From the NCBI GenBank assembly GCA_009746045.1, contig RPFO01000156.1, positions 6,722,914 through 6,786,913 of the forward strand: a stretch of 64,000 bases of DNA, in the 5' to 3' direction. This document shows, in pieces, positions 10,901 to 21,428 of this stretch; the first letter of the stretch is position 1; each line of letters opens with the position of its first letter. The stretch is from Mesostigma viride (Eukaryota; Streptophyta; Mesostigmatophyceae; Mesostigmatales; Mesostigmataceae). The translations under genes were made by a program, and so were the position numbers. The notes beneath the pieces were generated by a model that was not told where the DNA came from, did not search any database, and was given only the letters and a program-made list of their open reading frames with translations.

Positions 10901-13900
10901 TGCAGCAGCGCATGCTGTTTGTGCAGTGTATGGTACAGGGCAGGCAGAGCCAGTGGGTGGCTATGCCAAATCGATGCACACGGTCATGCTTTGTCCTTGC
11001 TATTATCCTTGATTATTCCTTCCTCCTGACCCCCCGGCCCCTTCTTCCACATTTATCCCCCCCTCACCGCCACCCCCCGATGTTCTTTCTTTGTTTTTAG
11101 AAAAGGAACGAAGAAGTCACTGGGGTTGGAGCCACCTGCCATGTCTGTGGTTGCCATGTTTTTCTAGGAATTTGCTGCCTATGAGAATGGGTTCATACAT
11201 GCCTACGGAACACCACGCCAACCATGCGGATTCCAGGCAGCCCTGGGGTGTTATGCCGTCGATCCGTTATAACGTAGATCACTCATGCTGCATGTTTGTA
11301 TGTTTATAAATCATGTTGAGTCCTTTTCTAGTATAGGGTAAGGGCACCTCCTGGTGTCATGCGACCCCATGCCCCCTCACCCAGCCCATGTGCACGCTGC
11401 ATGGTCGTCCTGGCTTGACATGGGTGCGTGCGTGCAGTCGTCTGACGGCACATGGAACATCTTCAAGACGGAGAAGTGCAACTGGGGGCCCAACGCGATT
11501 GTGCGCGATGACCCCAACTTCAGGGGTCAGGGCAACCACTCCTCCGGTACGTGTGTCGGATGTGTTCATGCTGCTGTACAGGTTGAGCTGAGGCTGTTTG
11601 CCCTATGCTTGCATTCCTCGCAGTCATGCTCGAGTACATTTTTTCCTGCACTTCTGTATCTTCACGCATGTGTGTGCTGAAAACTTGAATGGAGGAAAAC
11701 CTGGTTCTGCATGGATGTGGCTTCCCATGTCGGCCTGCCTGTTGTCAGCAACACCAGGGCTGATGGTGGTTTTGATGTTGGTGCCGCTTCTGCCGGCCGC
11801 GGTTTTGATGTCGATACTGTGATGATTGATGCCGGCCGTTTGCATGAGCCCCTTCTGCTGTCGTGACCGCAAGAGGATGCCACTGCAGGTTGTTTCTGCG
11901 GGGTCGTGGTGGTTGGTGCCGCTGCTCACGGCCGCTGGCATGAAGACTGATGTCGTGGACTTGTCACGATGCCGCTGCTGCTGCCGGCTGCAGGTGACTT
12001 CTTCACAGCGGCGCCCAACATTGACCACAGCCAGCCGTTTGTGCAGAAGGACATCTGCGAGTGGCTGCGGTACCTGCGTGACGACATTGGATACGACGGC
12101 TGGCGCCTCGACTTTGTGCGGTGGGTCTCAAATAGGAGCCGGTGCCGGGGCGCTCGTAACAATATAATCGCAGGGTGGGGCGAAGGGAAGACAAAAGTTA
12201 CACGCATGCCACAGTTATTGACCACGCTACGGTTGGTATCACGCATGAAGTAAAAGCACTTTGCTGCGGGCTATGGTGACGCATGCGAGCCACGGTCACT
12301 GTAAGAGCTGTGTTTAACTACTAGTGGAATAAAACTTACAGGAATACATCTTGTGCTGAAAACGATGGACAAGCTTGCGGTAGCATTTGCGGTTGCGAGC
12401 TTGCAGTAGTTCCATGTCCTGGCACGTTGCAGTAGCAGTACTACTTATCTATCCTAGAATATTACCTCGGACATCTGGCACACTGGGATGCACCTGGCTG
12501 GATGCACACGGCACTGTGCTTGCAGGCACGTGCCTGTTGGGCATGTGGGGTTGCTGAGCGGGACCTTAAGACTTACAGACAAACTTATATGAGTAATACA
12601 AAGAAACGTAGAGCAAGCAAGGCTGTTCGATTAAATATCTCGCAAACAACTATCAACACATCGACTGGCACCCAGCACCCTTTGCCTTAACCCTCTCTCA
12701 GCACGGCTTCACTGTGCCTCATCCATTCTATTACCTATCAATTCTATTGCTTATTTTTCCTCATGCATGGATGTTGCCCCGTGTGCGTGCTGTGCAGCGG
12801 CTTCTGGGGTGGCCACGTGAAGACGTACATCGAGTCCTCTTCCCCCGTGTTTGCGATCGGCGAGTACTGGGACGCAATGAGCTACATGCAGGCGCAGATG
12901 GAGTACAACCAGGGTATGTCGCGGACCACGACGGCGAGCGGGTCTCTCGTGATACATTACTGTCCATTATTATTGTTGTATCTTGTCCAGTTATACGGTA
13001 TCATCGTTTCAATCGTTTCTGTTACTCTACACTGCCATGCAAGCTCTGGGAAGTCACCTTTCCTTTGCTGTGGATAGAGGAGCTCGGAATTGTTTTTGCG
13101 GGAACGCTCTACCAGTCATGTTTACCACATCCACCCGAACCAGCCCCCCCTTTTTTTCCTCGTACATGGCGCTAGAGCCTACATGACCGACCCCTACTCC
13201 GGGGGACCAGATGGATAGATAGCCCTGCATGCCCATGCTTCTTGTTCAACCAACCATATGCATGAAGATCTCACTCACCTTCCACGAGTCTCTTGCCACC
13301 TCTCGACATTCCCATGGTCTTCCCCTCGCCGTGCCCGCCCCCCATCAGACGCGCACCGACAGCGCATCATCAACTGGATCAACGCGACGGGCGGCCTGGC
13401 GTCCGCGTTTGATGTCACGACCAAGGTACGGTGGGACTTGGCAGGTCAGGCTCGGTTCGATGGTTGCCGACCACCTACTATGATGCCCGCGTTTCACGAC
13501 CCGCGCTCCCCACTGCCCACTACTGCTTGCTGTGTTGCGATCTTGTGCAAGGCTCACCAGAGATTCATCATGTTCTAGGGCCTGCCAACAGGGTCTGTGT
13601 CTAACAAAGAGTCTTCCCTTGCGTCCCACCTCTTTTTTTTCCCTTCAGTCCCTCCCTCCTGTTTCTTTTCCACCCACATGCACCCCATTCACCCACCCCG
13701 TCGTTTATGCTTTTTTTCTCTTAAATAAGTCTCCCTCTGTGAACGGATCCTCTCTACCATTCCTACAGGGCACACTGGCCGCATGCATATTCTACCTGAT
13801 GGCATTTTTGTTTTTTCCTATTGAACGGTCATCCTGGTATAACTTTTATACAGGGCATCCTGGGCCAGGCGCTGGGCTCGGGAGAGTACTACCGCCTCAA

Positions 13901-16900
13901 GGACGCACGCAACAAGCCGCCTGGCGTGATGGGCTGGTGGCCCTCGCGCGCCGTCACATTCCTGGAGAACCACGACACGGGGTCCACGCAGGTGGGTGGC
14001 ACGTGTACTAAAGAGTATACTAAGGATTAAGATGTGGAGGTCCGTGGTCAACCAGGAGTCACCTTTGGCGGGCTTCCGCCGGCGTGACCCAGTGAGTAGT
14101 ACTCCTACTCACATCCGCCCCCGTGGGACTAGCAGTCAGATTCGATCCACTGGTTCATATTGGAGAATTTCGGACACACTTGAACCGCTCTTCGGTAAAG
14201 AGCTTTTTCGCAGTTGGGCTTTCGCTTGGGCTGCCTTCAGATCAGGAGACCCCTATAGCCACGAAATCATGCAAGAGGTCCTGTGTTCGAATCCAGTATC
14301 GTACCAAACTAATTCACTATCGATATAGTGTGCTGGATCCTAGTTGTGATCGAATACACGGTGAACTAGCGCTACCGGACAACCAAGACACGGGGTCCAC
14401 GCAAGCGGGTGGCCGCGACATAATGGTATGTTGCCGTGCCAGATGGTGTTCTATGGTATAGTAGGGTATAGTGAACTGGCTGCATGAGAACCACGAAATG
14501 AGGTCCCCGTAGGCGGGTGGGGAGGGGAGATGTGGGTGAAAATGATTGAAAGGTTGAGCGCACGGTATTGGGCTGATGTCAGAGCTGTGAGCGAGAGAGA
14601 GCCCTCTGTAGCGCAAAAGAGGGCTGGTGGCTTGGGAAGGTTCGTAGAACGTGTGTGTGCGGTAGAAATAGCACACGGGATGGGGCGTGAGTAGGCATGA
14701 GTCATTAGCAACCGCTGTCTTTGACACATCTTTGGTAGATTCTTTGCCGATAGTGTTTCATGGAGAACGAAGAGTCTTGCTGGTGGGCTGCGGCTAGTAA
14801 GCAAGTGGCCTCCCAAAGAGCCGCGACCCTCACCGTGCATGTTGGTATCCAAGTAGAGCTTCCAGGGATTCTCTTTTACAGGCAGGCAGACAATGGAGGG
14901 CTTCTGTGCCCTGGACTGCTAGCATGGGCTGACCTGTTAATATTATACTGCGGTCCATCTCAATCGCGATGCTTGCGTAAGGTGCGATCGCGGTCCCACA
15001 AACCAGGAACCGAAACACTGGCATATGCCATATTGAACCCTTGTTCCCAACGTCTAACACTGGCATATTGAACCCTTGTTCCCAACGTCTAACACTGGCA
15101 TATTGAACCCTTGTTCCCAATGTCTAACACTGGCATATTGAACCCTTGTTCCCAACGTCTAACACTGGCATATTGAACCCTTGTTCCCAATGTCTAACAC
15201 TGGCATATTGAACCCTTGTTCCCAACGTCTAACACTGGCATATTGAACCCTTGTTCCCAACGTCTAACACTGGCATATTGAACCCTTGTTCCCAACGTCT
15301 AACACTGGCATATTGAACCCTTGTTCCCAATGTCTAACACTGGCATATTGAACCCTTGTTCCCAACGTCTAACACTGGCATATTGAACCCTTGTTCCCAA
15401 CGTCTAACACTGGCATATTGAACCCTTGTTCCCAATGTCTAACACTGGCATATTGAACCCTTGTTCCCAACGACTAACACTGGCATATTGAACCCTTGTT
15501 CCCAACGTCTAACACTGGCATATTGAACCCTTGTTCCCAACGTCTAACACTGGCATATTGAACCCTTGTTCCCAACGTCTAACACTGGCATATTGAACCC
15601 TTGTTCCCAACGTCTAACACTGCCATATTGAACCCTTGTTCCCAATGTCTAACACTGGCATATTGAACCCTTGTTCCCAACGTCTAACACTGGCATATTG
15701 AACCCTTGTTCCCAACGTCTAACACTGGCATATTGAACCCTTGTTCCCAACGTCTAACACTGGCATATTGAACCCTTGTTCCCAATGTCTAACACTGGCA
15801 TATTGAACCCTTGTTCCCAACGTCTAACACTGGCATATTGAACCCTTGTTCCCAATGTCTAACACTGGCATATTGAACCCTTGTTCCCAACGTCTAACAC
15901 TGGCATATTGAACCCTTGTTCCCAACGTCTAACACTGGCATATTGAACCCTTGTTCCCAACGTCTAACACTGGCATATTGAACCCTTGTTCCCAACGTCT
16001 AACACTGGCATATTGAACCCTTGTTCCCAATGTCTAACACTGGCATATTGAACCCTTGTTCCCAACGTCTAACACTGGCATATTGAACCCTTGTTCCCAA
16101 CGTCTAACACTGGCATATTGAACCCTTGTTCCCAACGTCTAACACTGGCATATTGAACCCTTGTTCCCAATGTCTAACACTGGCATATTGAACCCTTGTT
16201 CCCAACGTCTAACACTGGCATATTGAACCCTTGTTCCCAATGTCTCTGTTCACCGCGGCGTCTCCATGTGTGGCTGCAACGCCTCGGTGTCTGGCTCATG
16301 CAGCGGCACTGGCCGTTCCCGGACCACAAGGTCGCCGAGGGCTACGCCTACATCCTCACGCACCCAGGGACGGTGAGTATGCACTGCCTACCTGACGGTG
16401 GCAGCGCCATGTGGCCTTGATTTCCTGCAAGAAGATGCGTGCCGCTTTGATTCCGCAGCTGGGGGACTTCGACCTTTTGACCCTGACTGTCTTGGGGACA
16501 CTATCTGTATCGGCATCTGTCTGTGAAAGAGCGACCTTGATTCGCGGGGCATTGTGCAAACCAGGCCCCATGGTCGGGAGTGCAGGTCTGTACAAGTCGT
16601 GCTTCGCATTGCAAGGTCCAAGGCTGGATCCTCAGTCAGGAACGTCTCTTAGGGTACTACTCCTGGAGTAGACCACGTTGCCCTCTGTTATTGTCGCAAC
16701 TAGTCGCAGTAGGCCAAGCAAGCACGGGAGCTGTGATGCCTCACTGCTGAGCAGCCCCAGAGCTGTCTCCCCAAACCTCTTCCCCCAAACCTGGTTCCCC
16801 AGCGGTCTCTCGCCATCTGTGTGTGCAGTCACAGGAATTGTTCTCTACCACCTCTGCTCATCGCCACCCGCAAGGCCCCATGCAAGCCTCATGTTGTCCT

Positions 16901-17458
16901 ACAGCCTCGTGCTGCCATGATACGGCTTAGTTCCCCTCGGTCTCTAGCTGTGACCCATTGCTTTGCGATTGTGATGCTAACTAATGAACCACGGTACTAT
17001 GGCACTGCCCCCTCCCCCCCGTCACGCCTCCCCCCTCCGCCTTTTCCCTCCCCTCTCCCCCCTCCCCCCTCTTCCTCCTCCCCCCACCCACCCACCCTCA
17101 CCCCCCACCCACCCACCCTCCCCCTTCTCGGGTCCCCGCTCCCAACCCTCCTCTCACCCCATTCTGCCTCCCACCCCCCGCCCAGCCGACGGTGTTCTTC
17201 GACCACGTCTACTTCTGGGGCCTGCACGCGATCATCAAGCGCATGATCGCAGTGCGCAAGCGCGCGGGCATCACCAGCCGCAGCAAGATCGAGATCGTGT
17301 TCGCCGACCACTCAGGCTACGCCGCGTGCATGGACGACAAGCTGTGTGTGCGGCTCGGCTCCAGCAACTGGGCTCCCAACAACTACCTGGGCGCCAAGTG
17401 GGAGCTCACGCTCGGAGGGCACCCCGAGTCCTACTGCATCTGGGAGCGGCGCAAGTAA
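4937..17458 (+). CDS. AMY3: Coiled-coil/alpha-amylase fusion (GH13, plant AMY3 type), 15 exons
   Basis: Endohydrolysis of alpha-1,4-glucan (starch). Exons: 4937-5296, 6133-6495, 7042-7128, 7559-7693, 8071-8310, 8477-8834, 9396-9560, 10258-10400, 11438-11546, 11994-12120, 12798-12913, 13349-13425, 13854-13991, 16304-16372, 17186-17458. All introns are GT-AG, phases agree, and the sum is 2760 nt (919 aa). Residues ~20-450 (exons 1-6) are Ala/Glu/Lys/Arg-rich heptad-like coiled coil, followed by a Pro-rich linker. Exon 6 ends in phase 1 and joins exon 7 in frame. Residues ~515-919 match plant plastidial AMY3: [47 protein letters not shown] (nucleophile D693), AIGEYWD (acid E718), ENHDTGSTQ (D801) and a C-terminal beta domain ending CIWERRK. 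Known AMY3 carries N-terminal CBM45 modules; none is seen here. The start is the first in-frame ATG, but CAG precedes it, so an upstream exon with a transit peptide is possible. The catalytic half is near certain; the fusion rests on phase continuity. Confidence 0.88.
5613..5640. repeat. Poly-C run in amylase intron 1
   Basis: Twenty-eight C in a row, with an 18-C run at 6093-6110 and a G-rich block at 6504-6582 just after exon 2. These polypurine/polypyrimidine tracts sit inside introns near exon 2 and are likely assembly weak points. Confidence 0.9.
6826..6850 (+). mobile_element. 25-bp micro-retroposon with target-site duplication
   Basis: In amylase intron 2 a 25-bp A/T block beginning TGTTATAATTTAATTTAATA is flanked by the direct repeat ATCCAAG (6819-6825 and 6851-6857). 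The block is the terminal tail seen at 43946-44036 and 45562-45614, so this reads as an extremely 5'-truncated retroposon copy. The short length limits certainty. Confidence 0.6.
9225..9365. repeat. (CTTTG)n pentanucleotide array in amylase intron 6
   Basis: Repeated CTTTG/TTTTG/TCATG pentamers lie just upstream of the exon 7 acceptor (AG at 9394-9395) and form much of its pyrimidine-rich tract. They are open in several frames, but these are not genes. Confidence 0.9.
10178..10203 (+). repeat. Partial upstream copy of amylase exon 8 start, with acceptor
   Basis: CAG followed by GCTACATGCCCGTGGACTAC occurs here and again exactly 80 bp downstream at the true exon 8 start (10258). If this acceptor were used, the joined frame would reach a TAA after about 15 codons. 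It is therefore a decoy acceptor rather than an alternative exon. Confidence 0.75.
10540..10712. repeat. ~10-bp minisatellite in amylase intron 8
   Basis: Degenerate tandem copies of GGGCATTTAC (variants CGGGCATTTT, CGAGCATTTA, TTGGCAGTTA) between exons 8 and 9. No coding sense. Confidence 0.85.
14380..14524 (+). repeat. Two degraded copies of amylase exon 13 3' end with its donor
   Basis: Exon 13 ends GACACGGGGTCCACGCAG followed by GTGGGTGG at 13974-13999. A close copy (GACACGGGGTCCACGCAA, then GCGGGTGG) lies at about 14387-14412, and a poorer copy (GAACCACGAAATGAGGTCC..., then GCGGGTGG) at about 14485-14520. In both, the donor GT reads GC or is altered, so normal splicing from the true exon end is not obviously disturbed. 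Confidence 0.7.
15028..16245. repeat. 35-bp minisatellite, ~34 copies, amylase intron 13
   Basis: Contiguous copies of a 35-bp unit beginning CGTCTAACACTGGCATATTG and ending TTGTTCCCAA. Copies are almost identical. The main variation is C or T at the first base, scattered along the array in a mosaic order, plus single odd copies (CGACT near 15470, CTGCCATA near 15620). The array ends about 58 bp before the exon 14 acceptor. The unit is not a multiple of three and carries no lasting reading frame. Confidence 0.97.
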
Positions 17459-18643
17459 AACGCCACACTAGCGCTACAAGTGTGGAATCTGGCTCCCTTT
17501 GGGTCGCGAGTGCCCCCGAGTGTCCAAGACACGGGCATGCAACAGGGAGTAATCGATGGGGGAAAGGCGGAGCCCGACTCGTGAGACACTGGTGTGGACG
17601 GGCAATTGCAAGCCTGTTGACGATTGCCTGCACGTGGGGCCTCGCTCTGCCCTACTGCAGGAGAGAGTGAACGTGCAAGGCAATGACGCAGCTGCATGTT
17701 GCATCATTTAATGCGTGGTTGCTCCCGCCTGCCACGGTTAGCACCACATGTGCTTCATATTTTTGTCGACTTCCCTGCAACAGTGTGAGTGACGCTGGCG
17801 CGGCAGTGATGGAAGTGCCTGTACCTCCCATGGATGTGACAGAGCGATGCCGAGGCGGTGGCCTTGTTTACCGGCTAGAAAGGCCTGGCATGGTAACCAA
17901 AGGCCTGGGCAGTAGCTCTTTAGTTCATGAGCACTGTCTTGTAACAATGGCGTGTCTTATACATATCATCTTGGGTGCTGTTTATAGGGTGTATGGATGA
18001 GTCCATATGGCATCAGGAACTGCCTGATGCGCTCCCTGTTCTGAGATCTGTTCGTGAATGTGTGGCATCCTGCCACGTTTTTTCTTCGGTCTCCTTAGCT
18101 TACATTTCCGAGTTTCATGTGCGCAGACAATATGCAATCGTGAAGGCCAGCGAGACCACGATGTACAGTTCCGACATGGCAGCCTGCCTACAAGCTCAGG
18201 AGCCTTTTCTTCAACTCTGAGAAGGCCACAATCAGCTAACTCATCGCTTTTCGTTGACATTGCTGGCTAATGCACTGTGTATTATCAATGAACTTGATGT
18301 ATAGTCCCTCCGGGGACTCATCGTGCGAAGCATGTTAACCGAAATTATGTAGCAGCCTACAGTAATTCCCGGGGCGAGTAATTTGTAAGGTTGTGTGGTC
18401 CCGATTTGTATTTGTTGTTGTGTGGAAGTTTGCCCCAGTGGCGGCCTGGCATGCAGGTGCCACCGTATTAACCTGGGCATTTCCCAAGTTAACTTCTGGC
18501 TGGGGAGGACGGCTAGCGCTCTTGTCCGACAGCTCGACGCACGCAGATGTAGTCTAGGCAGGCGGCCTGTACTACCAATTAACGTACCCAGCCAGCCGAC
18601 AATTTAGGTGGCGGTCTCGGCCGCTAGCTGCACGGTCAAACAT
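17459..18643. other. Amylase 3' flank, no gene seen
   Basis: Sequence after the amylase stop. A TGTAA motif at 17940-17944, about 480 nt past the stop, would suit the poly(A) signal used in many chlorophytes, but a second one lies at about 18387 and neither is proven. No other feature recognised. Confidence 0.35.
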
Positions 18644-18655
18644 GCCACGTTGCAT

Positions 18656-18948
18656 TAATTAATTAATTAATTAAAACACGTGCTCCCGTTGGGGAGTCAC
18701 GGAGCACCGAAGTGCTTTTAATCCCTGCATGTGTGCACAACAGGAGAAAGGGCAGAGACCCCCAGTCTCCTTCATGCCAAAGGCATGCCACAGCTGCATT
18801 CGGGCGCGCTAGCTAAACGGACACGCTAACGATCCGGCATACTGTGGGTGCAATAAGACCCGTGTGAGCATATCATAACAAGGAGCGTGGGCAAGTAATC
18901 TGATCGAAGCCAGGACGTAGCATGGCTGTACAAGGACTAAGCTATCGG
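18656..18948 (-). mobile_element. SINE-like retroposon, 293 bp, complete with 12-bp TSD
   Basis: Flanked by perfect direct repeats GCCACGTTGCAT at 18644-18655 and 18949-18960. Read on the minus strand it starts near GATAGCTTAGTCC (box-A-like), has GGCTTCGATCA about 35 nt later (box-B-like), continues through GGCATGCCTTTGGCATGA and a TCTCTGCCC motif, and ends in a hairpin (CTCCCCAACGGGAG core) followed by a (TTAA)n tail. No reading frame. A tRNA-derived, Pol III-transcribed SINE fits, but the boxes are imperfect; it could instead be a truncated LINE 3' end. Confidence 0.75.
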
Positions 18949-19354
18949 GCCACGTTGCATGCCTGCTACTACGGCGGATTCCCACAACAACAGGTCGATC
19001 CGCATGATCAAAACGCGTTGAGCTGCGAACTCGGTCGCGTCTTATAATTTGGGTGCCGTGTGCGCGCTGCTGGCTGACACCGACCATATATGATCGAGTG
19101 TACGTCGCATTAACGCATCCAGCTAGGAAATGGCCGCGCGGGCATGCAATTTCCTCGATCAGGTCGATCTTGGGGAGCCTGGAAGAGGTCCTAATACAAC
19201 TTATGGCAGGCCGGCTGCGATCGCGCTGCAGCGTGGGTGCTTACAACTGGACACTCCTGGCCGCTATAAACAAACGCACTGATTACGCGAGTACGTTTGC
19301 TCTATAGTATTCTAGCTGTAACTTTTTTCTAATGGTTGTCGATCTCAGGACTTG

Positions 19355-19640
19355 ATACACGCGCTCCCGTTGGGCCGCCAGAGTCACGGAGCACTGCAGA
19401 GTGCTTTTCATTGATCTCAGGGGCCCTGAGTGTGCACAGCGCGCGGGCAGGGGGAACATGTACCCCGGACCCCGGCCCTTCCCTCATGCCACAGGGGCGG
19501 CACAATATGTCGGCCCCGTCGAACTGATGATCCGGTACCGATCCCCTGCACACTGACATGGGTGCAATATGACCCGTGTGAGCTGCCACTTGCATTGCTA
19601 TGTAGACGTGAGCAAACATGCACTGTGCTAGGTGAGACCC
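19355..19640 (-). mobile_element. Diverged copy of the 18.7-kb SINE-like family
   Basis: Shares with the preceding element the GCTCCCGTTGGG...AGTCACGGAGCAC hairpin region, AGTGCTTTT, CTCATGCCACAGG and GGGTGCAATATGACCCGTGT (counterpart at 18847), in the same order and orientation. It has lost the A/T tail, and no clear target-site duplication was found. Confidence 0.55.
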
Positions 19641-19896
19641 ATAGCTAGCCCGCTGCATGGGGGATGTCTGCTAGCTGGCTACGGGTTAGGCTCAGTGGCA
19701 TATGCATGGTTACGTTCTACCCTGCATTGGCGTTGCGCATGGGATGGCTAGGAATGTCTGAGGTTGCATTGATCATGCACCCAAACATGGGCGTGATTTC
19801 GTTTTGGCTTAATAGTAATTAAAGCCCGTGCATGGGCCGGGGGGCTTTCACAGCTTGTCAGTGTTGATGATCAAGTCTTGAGGATAGCCGCTACAC

Positions 19897-20022
19897 TACC
19901 GCCTCGTCTGCCATTACAGTAGAGGACAGCTCGGATGAGGATTACATCCCCATCTAGTGCTTAACGGTTGGGGGATGATGCAGACGATATTTGTTTAAAC
20001 TTTTGTGTAATTATTTTTCTAA
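19897..20022 (+). mobile_element. Dispersed repeat module A (126 bp)
   Basis: From TACCGCCTCGTCTGCCATTA to the AATTATTTTTCTAA end, this is the same length as, and differs at one position I can see from, 48304-48429. Here it stands alone; at 48 kb it forms the 5' part of a composite retroposon. No coding capacity. Confidence 0.75.
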
Positions 20023-20322
20023 CACAACGGTCTGAAAGTGCAAAAAAATAGCCTTATTACTCCTGCACGACGCAATTATAGTCGAAACATGCTAGATCTT
20101 GGTAGGTAGCATCTTCAGGACACTAGTAGAAGGATTGCAACTTTCCGGACCTAACGGACCTCAGCTGACCTATTTTTGGCATGTCTATTTTTAGCATTTT
20201 TCAGGATTTTAATATAAACAAATACCTTCTAATATGCAAATGAAGAGTTCTTGACCTGGCTGTTTGCAAGTAAGTTGATACTCATGACTTATGACTGTAC
20301 ACAAGATCTGATGGTCATCCAA

Positions 20323-20855
20323 CCGCATTTGGTGACAAAATGCCACCAAATGCTAGCAAAAATGTGCGTTTTTCGTATTTTTCATCACATTTCATGGCAG
20401 TTTCCATACAAGATGTGCTCCGTTGAGGCTGGAAACTTGCAGGCATCTTAAACATCATTATTCTAGACATCCCACAAAAATTCAGGTCCATCATATGGTA
20501 TTTGATGTCAGTTTGCTCACAAATGTTACAAAAAATGCACGTTTTTCGTATTTTTCATCACATTTCATGGCAGTTTCCATACAAGATGTGCTCAGTTGAG
20601 GCTGGAAACTTGCATGCACCTTTGCCATCATTATTTTAGACATTCCACAAAAATTCAGGCCCATCATGGTTTATTTGATGTCCGTTTGCTCACAAATGTT
20701 ACCAAAAATGCACCTATTTCGCAATTTTCAACACATTTCATTGCAGTTTCCATACAAGATGTGCTCTGTTGAGGCTGGAAACTTGCATGCACCTTTGCCA
20801 TCATTATTTTAGACATTCCACAAAAACTCAGGCCCATCATATTCTATTTGGTAGA
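20323..20855. repeat. 173-bp tandem repeat, three copies
   Basis: The landmark AGTTTCCATACAAGATGTGC recurs at 20399, 20572 and 20745 (period exactly 173 bp). The flanking CATTATTTTAGACATTCCAC and CAAATGTTAC blocks repeat as well. Copies 2 and 3 are closer to each other than to copy 1. AT-rich and noncoding, it resembles a short satellite. Confidence 0.9.
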
Positions 20856-21202
20856 GTTATCAACGCCATACCTGCCAGTTTCCACTGCAAATGCTTACTA
20901 TACCCATGGATGCGAAACTGCCATTGTGGAATACATGGTCAGCTCCAAATTAGATTACTCATTAAAACATGAAAACCATTCACAAGTGATAAAACACAAC
21001 CTCCAGGAGCCACACACAAAAGTTCATCGATATAAACACTGGCTGGGCACAGCTGACAATATGCACATGTGGCCATGTGGATGCTCACGCAATCTCCATT
21101 ATACGGAGGGGCTTGCTGAAAATAATATTGGCAGCTGTCGAATGGGCTAGAAAGGTCATTTTACATGTACACCCACAGCATGCCAAGTATTGTAGCTGAA
21201 AA

Positions 21203-21367
21203 TTACTCCACAGGCGGCACGGCGTTGATGCGTTTGCGCGCCCTCATCTCGGTATCGCGAGGAGGTAGTGGCACCTCCCTGCACAATTTCTGCCTGACCT
21301 TGTCAGCCTTCATGTCCTGCACCAACATGGACACCCCCGTACCCTTGCCATTGGCATCACAGCCCAG
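21203..21367 (-). other. Orphan terminal-exon-like ORF, unrecognised
   Basis: On the minus strand, an acceptor (CAATTAG at 21368-21374) is followed by 54 sense codons and TAA at 21205-21203. Residues include GKGTGVSMLVQDMKADK and EVPLPPRDTEMRARKRINAV. Composition and codon choice look like a host exon. Just upstream another protein-like frame (HHMRKEDTKRCTNHC) is out of phase with it, and beyond that lies the (TCAC)n array. Either the rest of the gene is lost, lies beyond the array, or this is a pseudogene. No family recognised. Confidence 0.3.
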
Positions 21368-21428
21368 CTAATTGAACAGTGGTTGGTGCAGCGCTTGGTG
21401 TCCTCCTTGCGCATGTGGTGCATGTGCA

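Noticed and set aside
14260..14310. Possible tRNA (GTGTTCGAATCCAG resembles a T-arm/box B)
   Set aside because: The T-stem does not pair beyond one G-C and no matching acceptor stem or anticodon arm could be found.
15028..16245. CRISPR-like regular array (35-bp direct repeats)
   Set aside because: Units are contiguous with no unique spacers and lie in a eukaryotic intron; it is a minisatellite.
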